DNA from: Duganella rivi
Lineage (GTDB): Bacteria > Pseudomonadota > Gammaproteobacteria > Burkholderiales > Burkholderiaceae_D
Assembly: GCF_009857435.1 (NCBI RefSeq)
Contig: NZ_WWCK01000001.1
Span: 620,001-684,000, forward strand
Direction of reading: 5' to 3'
Length of the DNA: 64,000 nt
Part shown: in pieces, positions 29,464-40,318 of the stretch
Position numbering within the stretch: position 1 is the first letter of the stretch
Layout: the number at the start of each line of letters is the position of its first letter
Position numbers and translations under genes: made by a program
The notes under the pieces: generated by a model
What the model saw: only the letters and a program-made list of their open reading frames with translations
Database searches by the model: none
What the model was told of the DNA's origin: nothing

Positions 29464-30114
29464 TTAGTGCGTGAGGCCGCCGGCCTCGCGCAAATCCACC
29501 GTATGGGCAAGCGTGGTGCGGACGGCGATGCGCAGTCCTTCCACCACGTCTTCCAGCTTCATGCTGGCGGTGCCCGGATGATGGGCCGCTTGCTGCGGCA
29601 AGTATGGAATGTGAATGAAGCCGGCGCGCATGGTGGTGCCCCACTCGTGCGCCTGGTGCATCAAGCCATAAAATACGTGGTTGCAGACAAAGGTGCCGGC
29701 CGTCTGCGATACCGATGCCGGCAAGCCCGCCTCGCGCAGCTCGTGCACGATGGCCTTGATCGGCAAGGTGGAGAAGTACGCCGCCGGGCCGCCGTTCACA
29801 ATCGGCTGATCGACCAACTGGCGCTGCTGGTTATCCGGGATCGGCGCATCATCGATATTGATCGCCACGCGCTCCACCGACATATCCACACGGCCGCCTG
29901 CCTGGCCGACCGCGATCACGATACTCGGTTGTAGTTCTTCCACTGCCTGGTGCACCACCTTGAGCGCATGCCCGAACACGCACGGCAGCTGGCGTGCATG
30001 GACAACGAACTCGCCCTCGTGCCAGCCGTCCAATTGACGCACGGCTTCCCACGAGGGGTTGATGGTCTCCTTGTTAAACGGTTCAAAGCCCGTTAACAAT
30101 ATTATCTTTTTCAT
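29464..30114 (-). CDS. pcp: Pyroglutamyl-peptidase I
   Basis: The 216-residue cysteine peptidase shows [20 protein letters not shown] at the N-terminus, the catalytic Cys in [15 protein letters not shown] and the catalytic His in [11 protein letters not shown]. It removes N-terminal pyroglutamate from peptides in the cytoplasm. It lies downstream of DUF979 and DUF969 genes on the same strand (39-nt gap). That trio recurs in many bacteria and is thought to import and process pyroglutamyl or related peptides (inference). GGAG lies 8 nt before the ATG. Confidence 0.96.
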   Translation of the reverse strand: MKKIILLTGFEPFNKETINPSWEAVRQLDGWHEGEFVVHARQLPCVFGHALKVVHQAVEELQPSIVIAVGQAGGRVDMSVERVAINIDDAPIPDNQQRQLVDQPIVNGGPAAYFSTLPIKAIVHELREAGLPASVSQTAGTFVCNHVFYGLMHQAHEWGTTMRAGFIHIPYLPQQAAHHPGTASMKLEDVVEGLRIAVRTTLAHTVDLREAGGLTH

Positions 30115-30153
30115 CTCGACTGCTCCGGTCTTGCAACTAACCTTGGAAGCGTC

Positions 30154-31110
30154 TCACATATTCATCAAAAAATAAAGCAGCGCAATATTTGCTAACAATA
30201 AGGGCAAGGCCGTCGGCACTTGCATTTTTACCACCGCATTTTTATCCGGCAGCTCCAGCAGCGCGGCGGGCACGATGTTGAAATTGGCCGCCATCGGCGT
30301 CATCAGGGTGCCGCAGTAAGCGCTGAACATGCCGATGGCCGCCATCACCGCCGGGTTGGCATGGTACACGCCAACCAGCACCGGAATGCCGACACCGCCC
30401 GCCATCACCGGGAAGGCAGCAAAGCCATTGCCCATGATGATGGTGAACAGCGCCATGCCGATGCAGAACACGGCCACCGCCACCAGGCGCACGTCCATAT
30501 TGATGTAGGAGGTGACCACGTGCGCCACCGCCTTGCCCATGCCGGCCTCGGTGAACAGCAAGCCGAGTACCGCCAGCATGTGCGGCAGCACCACCGCCCA
30601 GCCCAAGTGGTCGATCAGGCGGCGTGACTCGCGCATCGCTTGCATCGGCGTGGATCGCGTCAGCCAGCATGCCGTCGCCACCGCGAACAGCGAGCCGCAA
30701 CCGAGGCTTACCAGCGTCAGGTTTTTCGGATCGAGCAGGAATAGCTCGCCCCACTTCACATCCTTGAACAGCGTAGAGCCAATCACGGTGGTGATGGGGA
30801 TTAGCAGCGCAGGAATCAGCAGCTTATGGCCGAGACGCTGCGCGCTGCTGCGGCGCTCTTCGTCGCTGCGGTCGCCATAGCGGCCCAGCGTGACGCCGCC
30901 GAAACCGGCGATCAGCGCCATCACCACCATCAGCAAGCCCGCTACGACGGGCGGCAACTGCTTGCCGGCCAGGTAGATCACGGCGTACAAGGCCCAGAAC
31001 AAGGCGCTGCTGTAGCGCTTGGGATTGTGCTGGTCGCGCAGCGCCATCCACGCCACCATCAGCAGCATGACGCCCAGCACGTAGTAGAAGTATTCGAGCT
31101 GGAGGATCAT
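30154..31110 (-). CDS. DUF979 family membrane protein
   Basis: The 318-residue integral membrane protein has about nine hydrophobic helices, starting with a YFYYVLGVMLLMVAWMAL helix and ending with LLLANIALLYFLMN. The conserved segment MGNGFAAFPVMAGGVGIPVL and the YCGTLMTPMAANFNIVPAAL motif place it in DUF979. It overlaps DUF969 by 4 nt (ATGA at 31107-31110), so the two proteins probably form a heteromeric permease. The substrate is unproven; proximity to pcp suggests a peptide or 5-oxoproline-type compound. Confidence 0.88.
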   Translation of the reverse strand: MILQLEYFYYVLGVMLLMVAWMALRDQHNPKRYSSALFWALYAVIYLAGKQLPPVVAGLLMVVMALIAGFGGVTLGRYGDRSDEERRSSAQRLGHKLLIPALLIPITTVIGSTLFKDVKWGELFLLDPKNLTLVSLGCGSLFAVATACWLTRSTPMQAMRESRRLIDHLGWAVVLPHMLAVLGLLFTEAGMGKAVAHVVTSYINMDVRLVAVAVFCIGMALFTIIMGNGFAAFPVMAGGVGIPVLVGVYHANPAVMAAIGMFSAYCGTLMTPMAANFNIVPAALLELPDKNAVVKMQVPTALPLLLANIALLYFLMNM

Positions 31111-31793
31111 TTGGCGCTCCGTGCAATCTGCGCATCCAGACGATACAAGCGCCACGAGTGGATGATGAACGCGCACACCGCCGTCGGTATGCCCCACAGT
31201 GCCATATGCAGCGGATCAACCTCCAGCCCTTCGCCGCGCAAGATGGTTTGCATCAGCACGATGGCGCCGAAGGCCACAAAAATATCTTCGCCGAAGAACA
31301 GGCCGACGTTGTCGGTGGCGGCGGCCATGGCGCGGATGCGGTAGCGCATTTCCTGCGGCACGTTGGGATAGCGCACTTCGGCCGCGCCTTCCGCCATCGG
31401 TGCGATCAAAGGACGCACCATGTTTGGATGGCCGCCGATGCTGGTCAGGCCGAAGGCGGCGCTGATTTCTCGGATCGCCAAGTAGACGATCAGCAGGCGG
31501 CCGGTGGTGGCGGAGCGGATCCGCGCAATCGATGCCTGCGCATGCTCGCGCAAACCGTGACGCTCCAGCAGGCCGATGGCGGCAATTGGCAGCAGCAAAA
31601 TCAAGGGCAGGTTGCGCGTCTTGATGAAGGCAGTGCCCAGCGTGGCCAGTAGCTGATCGACCGGCATGGCAGCGGCGATGCCGGTCACGGCGCAAGCGGC
31701 AATCACCACCAGCACAGGATGGGCGCGCAGCGCGAAGCCGGCGATGATGACGGCCACGCCCAGCAGCGGCCACAGATTAACAACGGTATGCAC
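31107..31793 (-). CDS. DUF969 family membrane protein
   Basis: The 228-residue membrane protein carries the DUF969 pattern LWPLLGVAVIIAGFALR at the N-terminus, FIKTRNLPLILLLPIAAIGL, FGLTSIGGHPNMVRPLIAPM and AAATDNVGLFFGEDIFVAFG. The start is GTG at 31793, with GGGAG 7 nt upstream; no suitable ATG exists nearby. It is coupled to DUF979. Only 68 nt separate it from the TonB receptor stop, and a terminator hairpin sits in that gap. Confidence 0.87.
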   Translation of the reverse strand: MHTVVNLWPLLGVAVIIAGFALRAHPVLVVIAACAVTGIAAAMPVDQLLATLGTAFIKTRNLPLILLLPIAAIGLLERHGLREHAQASIARIRSATTGRLLIVYLAIREISAAFGLTSIGGHPNMVRPLIAPMAEGAAEVRYPNVPQEMRYRIRAMAAATDNVGLFFGEDIFVAFGAIVLMQTILRGEGLEVDPLHMALWGIPTAVCAFIIHSWRLYRLDAQIARSAK

Positions 31794-31810
31794 TAGCAGT
31801 CTCCCAATGT

Positions 31811-31846
31811 AAAAATCCCCGCACTCCTTTCGGATGTGCGGGGATT
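31811..31846 (-). terminator. Rho-independent terminator of the TonB receptor gene
   Basis: On the minus-strand transcript the 11-nt arm AATCCCCGCAC pairs perfectly with GTGCGGGGATT (plus-strand 31814-31824 and 31836-31846) around an 11-nt loop, ending in a U5 tract. It lies 16 nt past the receptor stop. Confidence 0.85.
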
Positions 31847-31861
31847 CTAAACTAGCCCGGC

Positions 31862-34135
31862 TTAGAAGTTGACCTTGAAGGTCGCGCCCCAAGTGCGTGG
31901 TTCGTTCAGCATACCGGTCAAGTTGTCGAAGTCGATCGCGCCGATGATGACTTGCTTGTCGGTGATGTTGCGGCCAAACGCAGCCACTTCATACTTGCCG
32001 TTGCCCCATTTGTAGCCGGCGCGCAGACCACCTTCGGTGAGTGGCTTGGCCTTGTACTCCGGTGCTTCGTACAGGAAGAAGTTGTAGCTGCTGCGGTAAG
32101 TCCAGTCGGTGTAAGCGTAGAACTCGCCATCGCCCAGGTCGGTGCTGTACTTGAGCGTGAAGTTAGCTTGCGACTTCGGCGCGCGTGGCAGCGGGTTGCC
32201 GTTGATCTTGGACGTGCCGGCAAACGGGCCTGCGGCATTGGTTGGGGTGCAACCGCTGGCGTGGGTCGGGTTATTGCCGTAGTTACCGCAGTACTGCACG
32301 AACAGGTTAGGATCCTTGATCTCGGTATCGTTGTAGCTGTAGCCCAGCGTGCCGCTGAAACCACCACCCAGGTTCGCTTGCAGATCCAGTTCGACACCTT
32401 GGCCGGTCACCTTGTCGGCGTTGATCAGCTGGTTCATATTGATCGAGCCACTGCCGGCGGTCAGCTGCTTGTCCTTCACGCGGTAGTGGAACACGGCTGC
32501 GCTCAAACGCGCGCGCTTGTCGAACAGATCCTGCTTCACACCGGCTTCATACGACAGCGCGCGCTCGGCGCCGGCGAACGATGGCTTGTCGGTCAGACCA
32601 TTCAGACGGCCCTGCATGGAAGGCGCGCGGTAGCCGGTCGCCACGCGGGCAAACAGATTGGTGTTCTTGTCCAGCTCGTAGGTGCCGCTCAGATCCCAGC
32701 TGGTGTTTTTCGAGGTGTTGTCGATCTCGAACGGGCCCGAGCTCTTAGGCGGTTCGACACGGGTGGCCGAGAACTCTTTCTTGTCGTGCGTGAAGCGCAG
32801 GCCGCCGCGCACCTTGAACTTGTCGGTCACGGTGTAATTCAGCGAGCCAAACGCAGCCCACGATTTGGCGTTCTGGAACTGCTGCGCGTAGGCGGCGTTT
32901 TGCGGATTGCCCGGCGTGAACGAGTCAAAGCTGATCGAGTCGATCTGGATCGATTCGTCGAAGAAGAACAGGCCGCCAATCCACTGCAGCGGGCCGGTGT
33001 AGTTGGACTCGGCGCGGAACTCTTGCGAGAACTGCTTGTGGTTAGGCAGCAGGTCGGCGGTCTCGACCGGGAAAGGGATGTAGCCTGGGCCCGATGGCGG
33101 CGCGAACACGGCGCCGTAGCCGCCGTCAACGTCGGCGCGGCTGTTGAACTTCAGCGTTTCGTAGCCGGTGATCGAGTGCAGCGTGATGTCGCTCATGTTG
33201 TACTTCAGGCGAATGTTGCCGCCCTTGGTTTCCAGCTTCTGGTAGTTGACGCCGTCGGTCGGGTAGGAACCGTAGTCGAAGCCGTCCACCAGATCGTTGG
33301 TGCCCTTCTTGATGATGTTGGCACGGAACAGGGTGGCACTGCCGTGGTAGTCGCGCTCGTGGTAGTTGAACAAGGCGCTGAAGTCCTTGTTCGGCTGTAC
33401 CAGTGCTTGCAGGCGGAAGGCGTTGTCGCCATAACCTTCGAAGTCCTGGGTGGCGGTATTCTTGTTCGGGTTGGTGTTGTGCACGCGGTCGTCGCGGTGC
33501 TGGCTGGTGCCCGAGAAGCGCAGCGCCACGGTGTCGCTGACCGGCACGTTGAACACGCCTTCCACGGTCTTGGCCGAGTAGTTGCCCACGCCCAGTTGCA
33601 GATAGCCTTCGGTCTTGAACACCGGCTTGGCCGAGTCGAACTTGATCACGCCGGCCGGCGAGTTACGGCCGAACAGCGTGCCTTGCGGGCCGCGCAGCAC
33701 CTCGACCTGATCCACGTCGAAGACCGGGAAGCCTTTCAGCATGGCGTTTTCCTGCACGATATCGTCCATCACCAGGCCGACCGGCTGCGACGCGTTCAAA
33801 TCGAAGTCGGTGTTACCCAGGCCGCGAATGTAGAAACGCGGGAAGGTACGGCCATAGTCCGATTCCACGTTGACCGACGGCGAACGGCCGGCCAGGAAAC
33901 GGATGTCGGCGGCGCCCGAGGTCAGCACGTCCAGCTTGTCGCCCTTGAGGGTGGCGATCGACATCGGCACGTCCTTGATGTTTTCCGCGCGGCGCTGGGC
34001 CGTCACGATCACGGTTTCGAGCTGGTCTTTATCCTTGCTCTCGGCCGGGGTGTCTTCGGCGTACGCCAGCGGGAAAGCGCTGGCGACGGCCAGGGCGATC
34101 AGCGATCGCACTGCGAAACTGCGTTGCTTGCTCAT
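31862..34135 (-). CDS. TonB-dependent outer membrane receptor
   Basis: This 757-residue protein has a signal peptide (about residues 1-26, FPLAYA), a TonB-box-like ETVIVTAQRRAENIKDVP, a plug domain (about residues 50-170, with GRSPSVNVESDYGRTFPRFY, IRGLGNTDFD and VEVLRGPQGTLFGRNSPAGV) and a barrel ending in Phe (TFKVNF). The plug type is that of receptors for ferric chelates and varied organic substrates. AGGA precedes the ATG by 5 nt. It lies immediately upstream of DUF969-DUF979-pcp, so its substrate may be a pyroglutamyl peptide or peptide siderophore (inference). Confidence 0.92.
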   Translation of the reverse strand: MSKQRSFAVRSLIALAVASAFPLAYAEDTPAESKDKDQLETVIVTAQRRAENIKDVPMSIATLKGDKLDVLTSGAADIRFLAGRSPSVNVESDYGRTFPRFYIRGLGNTDFDLNASQPVGLVMDDIVQENAMLKGFPVFDVDQVEVLRGPQGTLFGRNSPAGVIKFDSAKPVFKTEGYLQLGVGNYSAKTVEGVFNVPVSDTVALRFSGTSQHRDDRVHNTNPNKNTATQDFEGYGDNAFRLQALVQPNKDFSALFNYHERDYHGSATLFRANIIKKGTNDLVDGFDYGSYPTDGVNYQKLETKGGNIRLKYNMSDITLHSITGYETLKFNSRADVDGGYGAVFAPPSGPGYIPFPVETADLLPNHKQFSQEFRAESNYTGPLQWIGGLFFFDESIQIDSISFDSFTPGNPQNAAYAQQFQNAKSWAAFGSLNYTVTDKFKVRGGLRFTHDKKEFSATRVEPPKSSGPFEIDNTSKNTSWDLSGTYELDKNTNLFARVATGYRAPSMQGRLNGLTDKPSFAGAERALSYEAGVKQDLFDKRARLSAAVFHYRVKDKQLTAGSGSINMNQLINADKVTGQGVELDLQANLGGGFSGTLGYSYNDTEIKDPNLFVQYCGNYGNNPTHASGCTPTNAAGPFAGTSKINGNPLPRAPKSQANFTLKYSTDLGDGEFYAYTDWTYRSSYNFFLYEAPEYKAKPLTEGGLRAGYKWGNGKYEVAAFGRNITDKQVIIGAIDFDNLTGMLNEPRTWGATFKVNF

Positions 34136-34506
34136 ATTGTCCTGCTCCCTTGCATTGTGTAAGTGAGTGTTTTAATTATTAAATGTCCATCGAAACTAAA
34201 CCATTTCGCATATCGATATACAAATTACCAATCATGCTAGCACGTAAAAATTTCGAATTGATTCATATCTATTTTATATAAATAGCGAAGAAAAAACGAA
34301 TTTGTCCTACATATCGGCGCTGGGGCATAGTAGTGGACTGTCCTAAACATAGGGCGTACAGCCGCTTTCTCTATGAAAGAGGGACGGCGCCAGCGGCCCG
34401 CCGGCGCGCGGAAGTTTTTCCAATCGGACAAAAAAGCAACAATACAAAAATATTTAATTCGGTGGGGCCTGTTGTTGCAGTGCGACATACACTCTTGGAA
34501 CGGTAG
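34136..34506. other. 370-bp divergent intergenic region, TonB receptor / transaldolase
   Basis: This is AT-rich next to the receptor and more GC-rich toward transaldolase. TGTCCTA occurs at 34303-34309 and 34339-34345. Several AT-rich -10-like words exist (for example TATAAATAG near 34288), but no convincing -35/-10 pair for either gene. It must hold both promoters. I see no gene or stable hairpin in it. Confidence 0.6.
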
Positions 34507-35580
34507 ATGAACAACATGCTCGAACACAGCCGGCTGCAGGCAGTCGGCGCCCTCGGACAACAAATCTGGCTCGACAACCTGAGCCGCCAACTGATCGCCT
34601 CCGGCCAACTGGCCGAGCTGATCGCCCACGACGGCGTGCAGGGCGTCACCTCGAATCCCGCCATTTTTTACCACGCCATTCAGCACGATCCGGCCTACCA
34701 GGCCGCCCTGCCCCTGCTGCGCACCGCGCACGCTTCGCCGGAAGCGCGTTTTGAAGCGCTGGTGATTCCCGACGTGCAGCGCGCCTGCGACCTGTTCGCG
34801 CCGCTGTACGCCGACAGCGACGGCCGCGCCGGCTTTGTCAGCTTTGAAGTGGCGCCGCGCCTTGCGCATGATGCCGCCGGCACCGTGGCCGAAGCCCAGC
34901 GTCTGTGGGCGCTGATCGCCCGCCCCAACGCCATGATCAAGATCCCGGCCACGCCGGCCGGCATCGCCGCGCTGGAAGACGTGATCTACGCAGGCATCAG
35001 CGTCAACATGACCCTGATCTTCAGCGCCAGCCAGGTGCAAGCCGTGCGCGCCGCCCACCGCCGCGGCTTGGCACGCCGTTTGCAAGACAAATTATCGGTA
35101 CAGCGCATTGCCAGCGTGGCCAGCGTGTTCATCAGCCGCATCGACGTCGCGGTCGACGCCCTGCTGCCGGCAGGCGACAAACTGCGCGGGCAGGCCGCCA
35201 TGGCCGCCGCCCGCATCGTCTACGCCGATAGCAAGAACGACAACGGTTTCGGCGTGTTTGCCGCCTTTGGCGCGACGCCGCAATGGCTGCTGTGGGCCAG
35301 CACCGCCACCAAGACCGCCGCCGAGCGCGATGTGCGCTACGTCGAGGGCTTGATCGGCCCGGACACCATCAACACGGTGCCGGACGCCACGCTGGCGGCG
35401 TTCCGCGACCACGGCGTGGCCGCGCTGACGCTGGGCACGGAGGTGCAGGCCGAGCGCGCCATACTGGCGCAATTGGCGCACCAAGGTATCGATTTGGAAA
35501 CAATCGGCAAGCAATTGCTGGACGCCGGCCTCCTGCAATTCGAGCAAGCTTTTAGCAAGTTGCTAGCACTTACCGAGTGA
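34507..35580 (+). CDS. tal: Transaldolase
   Basis: The 357-residue TIM-barrel enzyme belongs to the longer TalB/Tal type-2-like group. Visible motifs are QIWLDNLSRQLI, GVQGVTSNPAIFYHAI with the conserved TSNP, the Schiff-base Lys in AMIKIPATPAG, and SVNMTLIFSASQ. It exchanges dihydroxyacetone units between sugar phosphates in the pentose phosphate pathway. Being next to a nucleoside transporter, it may help dispose of ribose 5-phosphate from nucleosides (inference). A second in-frame ATG lies three codons later. The first is preferred because of the GGAACGG stretch before it. Confidence 0.93.
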   Translation: MNNMLEHSRLQAVGALGQQIWLDNLSRQLIASGQLAELIAHDGVQGVTSNPAIFYHAIQHDPAYQAALPLLRTAHASPEARFEALVIPDVQRACDLFAPLYADSDGRAGFVSFEVAPRLAHDAAGTVAEAQRLWALIARPNAMIKIPATPAGIAALEDVIYAGISVNMTLIFSASQVQAVRAAHRRGLARRLQDKLSVQRIASVASVFISRIDVAVDALLPAGDKLRGQAAMAAARIVYADSKNDNGFGVFAAFGATPQWLLWASTATKTAAERDVRYVEGLIGPDTINTVPDATLAAFRDHGVAALTLGTEVQAERAILAQLAHQGIDLETIGKQLLDAGLLQFEQAFSKLLALTE

Positions 35581-35614
35581 AATCAGGGATTTAGAGGAAT
35601 TAAACGGCAGGGAA

Positions 35615-35643
35615 TTGCTCCTGTCGGCCAATAAAAATATACA
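35615..35643 (+). promoter_or_regulatory. Predicted promoter of the BMP ABC-transporter operon
   Basis: TTGCTC (35615-35620) and TATACA (35638-35643) are separated by 17 bp. The predicted start near 35650 gives a short leader with AGGAG at about 35657, 8 nt before the ATG at 35669. The operon can therefore be transcribed independently of tal. Confidence 0.5.
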
Positions 35644-35668
35644 ATATCGATCTTCCAGGAGCCTATTC

Positions 35669-36664
35669 ATGAAACTTTCACAACTTAGTTTGACGGTTGC
35701 AGCACTGTTTATCGCTGCCAGCGCGTCCGCGGCTGACCCAAAACTGGGCATCGTGTATGACGCAGGCGGCAAGTTCGACAAGTCGTTTAACCAGTCCGCT
35801 TTTGAAGGCGCTACGCGCTTCAATAAGGAAACCAATATCAAATTCATCGAGGTGCAAGCTTCGAGCGACACCCAGGCCGAACAGGTGCTGCGCGGCCTCG
35901 CCCGCAAGAACCTCGACCTGATCGCCTCGATCGGCTTCGCCCAGCAGGCGGCCGTGCAGAAGGTCGCCAAGGAATTCCCGAAAGTCCGCTTCGTGCTGAT
36001 CGACGGCGTGGCGCAAGGCGCCAACGTCAACTCCATCACCTTCAAGGAAGAAGAAGGTTCGTACCTGGTGGGCGTGGCTGCGGCCATGGCCTCCAAGTCG
36101 AAGAAGCTGGGCTTCATCGGCGGCGTCGATATCCCGCTGATCCGCACCTTCGCTTGCGGCTACACGCAGGGCGCCAAGGCGGTCAATCCTAAAGTCGACG
36201 TGAGCTCCAACATGGTCGGCACCACCTCCGATTCGTGGAACAACCCGGCCAAGGGCGGCGAGCTGGCACGCTCGCAGTTTGACCGCGGCGTCGACGTAGT
36301 GTTTGCCGTGGCCGGCGGTTCGGGCCTGGGCACGCTGCAAACCGCCAAGGAAAAAGGCAAGCTGGCGATCGGCGTCGATTCGAACCAGAACTCGCTGTAC
36401 CCTGGCTCGATCCTGACCTCGATGGTCAAGCGCGTCGACAACGCCGTCTACGACTCCTTCATGCAAATGAAGAACGGTACGTGGAAGGCTGGCGTCACTG
36501 CCAAGGGCTTGAAAGAAGGCGGCGTCGATTGGGCGCTGGATGAACACAACCGCAAGCTGATCACGCCGGAAATCGAGAAGCGTGTGATGGGCGCGCGCAA
36601 GGACATCATCGATGGCAAGGTCAAGGTCATCGATATTCGTTCGGGCGCTGCCTGCCCGGTCTAA
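35669..36664 (+). CDS. BMP-family ABC transporter substrate-binding protein (nucleoside type)
   Basis: The 331-residue periplasmic protein has a signal peptide ending SASAA (about residue 22). It opens with PKLGIVYDAGGKFDKSFNQS, the hallmark of the BMP/Med/PnrA group, and contains QVLRGLARKNLDLIASIGF, the EEGSYLVGVAAAMAS segment and FAVAGGSGLGTLQTAKEKG. PnrA and BmpA relatives bind purine nucleosides. The three following genes encode the ATPase and two permeases, and a terminator-like hairpin after this gene would keep the binding protein more abundant. Nucleoside specificity is inferred from family and neighbours. Confidence 0.93.
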   Translation: MKLSQLSLTVAALFIAASASAADPKLGIVYDAGGKFDKSFNQSAFEGATRFNKETNIKFIEVQASSDTQAEQVLRGLARKNLDLIASIGFAQQAAVQKVAKEFPKVRFVLIDGVAQGANVNSITFKEEEGSYLVGVAAAMASKSKKLGFIGGVDIPLIRTFACGYTQGAKAVNPKVDVSSNMVGTTSDSWNNPAKGGELARSQFDRGVDVVFAVAGGSGLGTLQTAKEKGKLAIGVDSNQNSLYPGSILTSMVKRVDNAVYDSFMQMKNGTWKAGVTAKGLKEGGVDWALDEHNRKLITPEIEKRVMGARKDIIDGKVKVIDIRSGAACPV

Positions 36665-36683
36665 AACCTGTTTGAACACGAAG

Positions 36684-36718
36684 CGCGCCGCCGGGGTTTT
36701 CCCCTCGCGGCGCGTTTT
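36684..36718 (+). terminator. Intra-operon terminator-like hairpin after the binding-protein gene
   Basis: CGCGCCGC (36684-36691) pairs with GCGGCGCG (36707-36714), with an inner GGGG/CCCC stem and T4 loop, followed by TTTT at 36715-36718. The hairpin is strong but its U-tract is short, so partial read-through into the ATPase gene is expected. Confidence 0.7.
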
Positions 36719-36739
36719 ACTTAAATAAAAAACGATCCT

Positions 36740-38265
<1,526 letters not shown>

Positions 38266-38269
<4 letters not shown>

Positions 38270-39339
38270 ATAAAGACCTGCCACGCTGGGCAACCGCGTT
38301 TGTATTGCCCGTTCTGAACCTGCTGTCGGCACTGCTGGTGACCGCGCTGGTGATCCACTTCCTCGGCGAGAGCCCGATTGAATCGCTGCAGATTTTGGTC
38401 AACAGCGCCGTCATCAACCCGGAAGGCTTGAGCTACACGCTGTTCTACGCGTCGACCTTCATCTTCACCGGCCTGGCCGTGTCGATCGCCATGCAGGCCG
38501 GCTTGTTCAACATCGGCGCCGAAGGCCAGATGTACTTTGCCGGCTTGGGCTTGACCTTGTCGATGCTGGCGTTCGATAGCTCGCTGCCGTTCTGGATCCT
38601 GATCCCGCTCGGCATCGTCAGCGCCGCGCTGTTTGGCGCACTGTGGGCCTTCCTGCCCGGCTACCTGCAAGCGAAGCGCGGCAGCCACGTGGTGGTGACC
38701 ACCATCATGTTCAACTACATCGCCAACTCGCTGATGAATAGTGTGGTGCTGCAAATGGTGCCGCCAGGCGAACAGAATCCGGCCAGCCGCGTGTTCTCCG
38801 CTGCCGCTGAAATGCCGCGCCTGAACCAGTGGTTCCCGGTGCTGGGCGAGACGCCGCTCAACATCAGCTTCTTCATCGCGATTATCGCGCTGGTGATTTA
38901 CGGCGTGGTGGTAACGCGTTCGGCGTGGGGCTTCAAGCTGCGCGCCACCGGTTTGAACCAGCACGCGGCGCACTACGCCGGCATCCGCATCAGCAAGATG
39001 ATCATCATCGTGATGCTGATTTCGGGCGCGCTGGCCGGTCTCGGTTCGGTCAACTCCATCATGGGTTCGACCCACTACCTGTCGCTGGGCTTTGTCGGCG
39101 GCGCGGGCTTTATCGGCATCGCGATTGCGCTGATGGGCCGCCAGCACCCGGTCGGCATCTTCCTGTCGGCAGTGCTGTTTGGCGCGCTGACGCAAGGTGG
39201 CTTTGACCTGTCGCTGGAAAAGCAAAACATCCCGCCGGAGATGGTGATTGTGGTGCAGGGTGTGGTCATCCTGTTCTGCGGCGCGATGGAATACTTGTAC
39301 GCGCCGGCTATCGCCAAAATGCTCAAATTGAAGAAGTGA
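38266..39339 (+). CDS. Nucleoside ABC transporter permease 1
   Basis: The 357-residue inner-membrane protein has about eight to ten helices. The BPD_transp_2 signatures AGLFNIGAEGQMYFAGLG and RGSHVVVTTIMFNYIANSLM are typical of the YufP-like permease of BMP importers. It overlaps the ATPase gene (ATGA) and precedes the second permease by 7 nt. Together they form the heterodimeric channel for the nucleoside system. Confidence 0.94.
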
Positions 39340-39346
39340 GAACGAT

Positions 39347-40318
39347 ATGACTTTTGATGATCTCCATATCGGCAGTATCCTGGTATCGACCGTGCGCAAT
39401 GCGCCGGTACTGATTTTCGCCGCCATGGCCGGCTTGTTTGCCGAGCGTTCGGGCGTGATCGACATCGGCCTGGAAGGCAAGATCCTGGCGTCGGCATTCG
39501 TGTCGGCGGCGGTGGCCTTCACCACGCAGAACCCTTGGTACGGCGTGATGGCCGGCGTGCTGGTGTCGATGCTGCTGGCTAGCTTGCAGGCCTACATCGC
39601 CATTACGCAAAAAGGCAACCAGCTGGTGGCCGGCATCGCCATCAACATCGCCATGAGCGGTTTGACCTTCGTGGTGGCGCAGTACATCTTCCAGCAAGGC
39701 GGCCGTACGCCGGATCTGGGCTCGGCGCGTTTGTTCGACGTGGTGCTGCCTGGTTCTGCGGCGGTGGAGCATATTCCGTTCATCGGCTGGCTGTACGCGC
39801 ACCTGATCGGCGGCCATTCGGTGCTGGTGTACCTGGCGTTTGCACTGGTGCCGCTGGTGCACTGGCTGGTGTACCACAGCCGCTTCGGCCTGCGCCTGCG
39901 CGCTTGCGGCGAGAACCCGCATGCTGCCGATGCGGCCGGCGTCAACGTCGAACGCCAGCGCTACTTCGCGATGCTGATCGCGGGTTTCCTGTGCTCGTTC
40001 TCGGGCGCCTACCTGGCGATCGTACAGAGCGGCTTCTTCCTGCGCGATATGTCGGCTGGTGCAGGCTATCTGGCGCTGACGGCCATGGTGTTTGGTAACT
40101 GGCGTCCGCTGTACACCTTCATGGGCTGCCTGATGTTCGGCTTCTTCGGCGCGGTGCAGATCCAGATTGAAGGCGTAGAGTTGCCGGTGATCGGCCGCGT
40201 GCCGGGCGCCTTGATCCAGATGGTGCCATACGTGTTGACCGTGATCGTGCTGGCCGGCCTGATGGCCAAATCGGTGGCGCCTAAAGCCCTGGGCACCCCG
40301 TTCGTGAAGTCCCGTTAA
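39347..40318 (+). CDS. Nucleoside ABC transporter permease 2
   Basis: The 323-residue inner-membrane protein belongs to the YufQ-like partner family. GLFAERSGVIDIGLEGKIL and GNQLVAGIAINIAMSGLTF are the conserved permease segments, and ENPHAADAAGVNVERQRYFA the coupling loop. It is the last gene of the transporter operon. Its final 4 nt overlap the convergent cytochrome c gene. Confidence 0.94.
   Translation: MTFDDLHIGSILVSTVRNAPVLIFAAMAGLFAERSGVIDIGLEGKILASAFVSAAVAFTTQNPWYGVMAGVLVSMLLASLQAYIAITQKGNQLVAGIAINIAMSGLTFVVAQYIFQQGGRTPDLGSARLFDVVLPGSAAVEHIPFIGWLYAHLIGGHSVLVYLAFALVPLVHWLVYHSRFGLRLRACGENPHAADAAGVNVERQRYFAMLIAGFLCSFSGAYLAIVQSGFFLRDMSAGAGYLALTAMVFGNWRPLYTFMGCLMFGFFGAVQIQIEGVELPVIGRVPGALIQMVPYVLTVIVLAGLMAKSVAPKALGTPFVKSR

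Noticed and set aside
31952-34162. A plus-strand open frame of 736 codons opposite the TonB receptor
   Set aside because: It is an antisense artefact of codon bias; the receptor on the minus strand is well supported.
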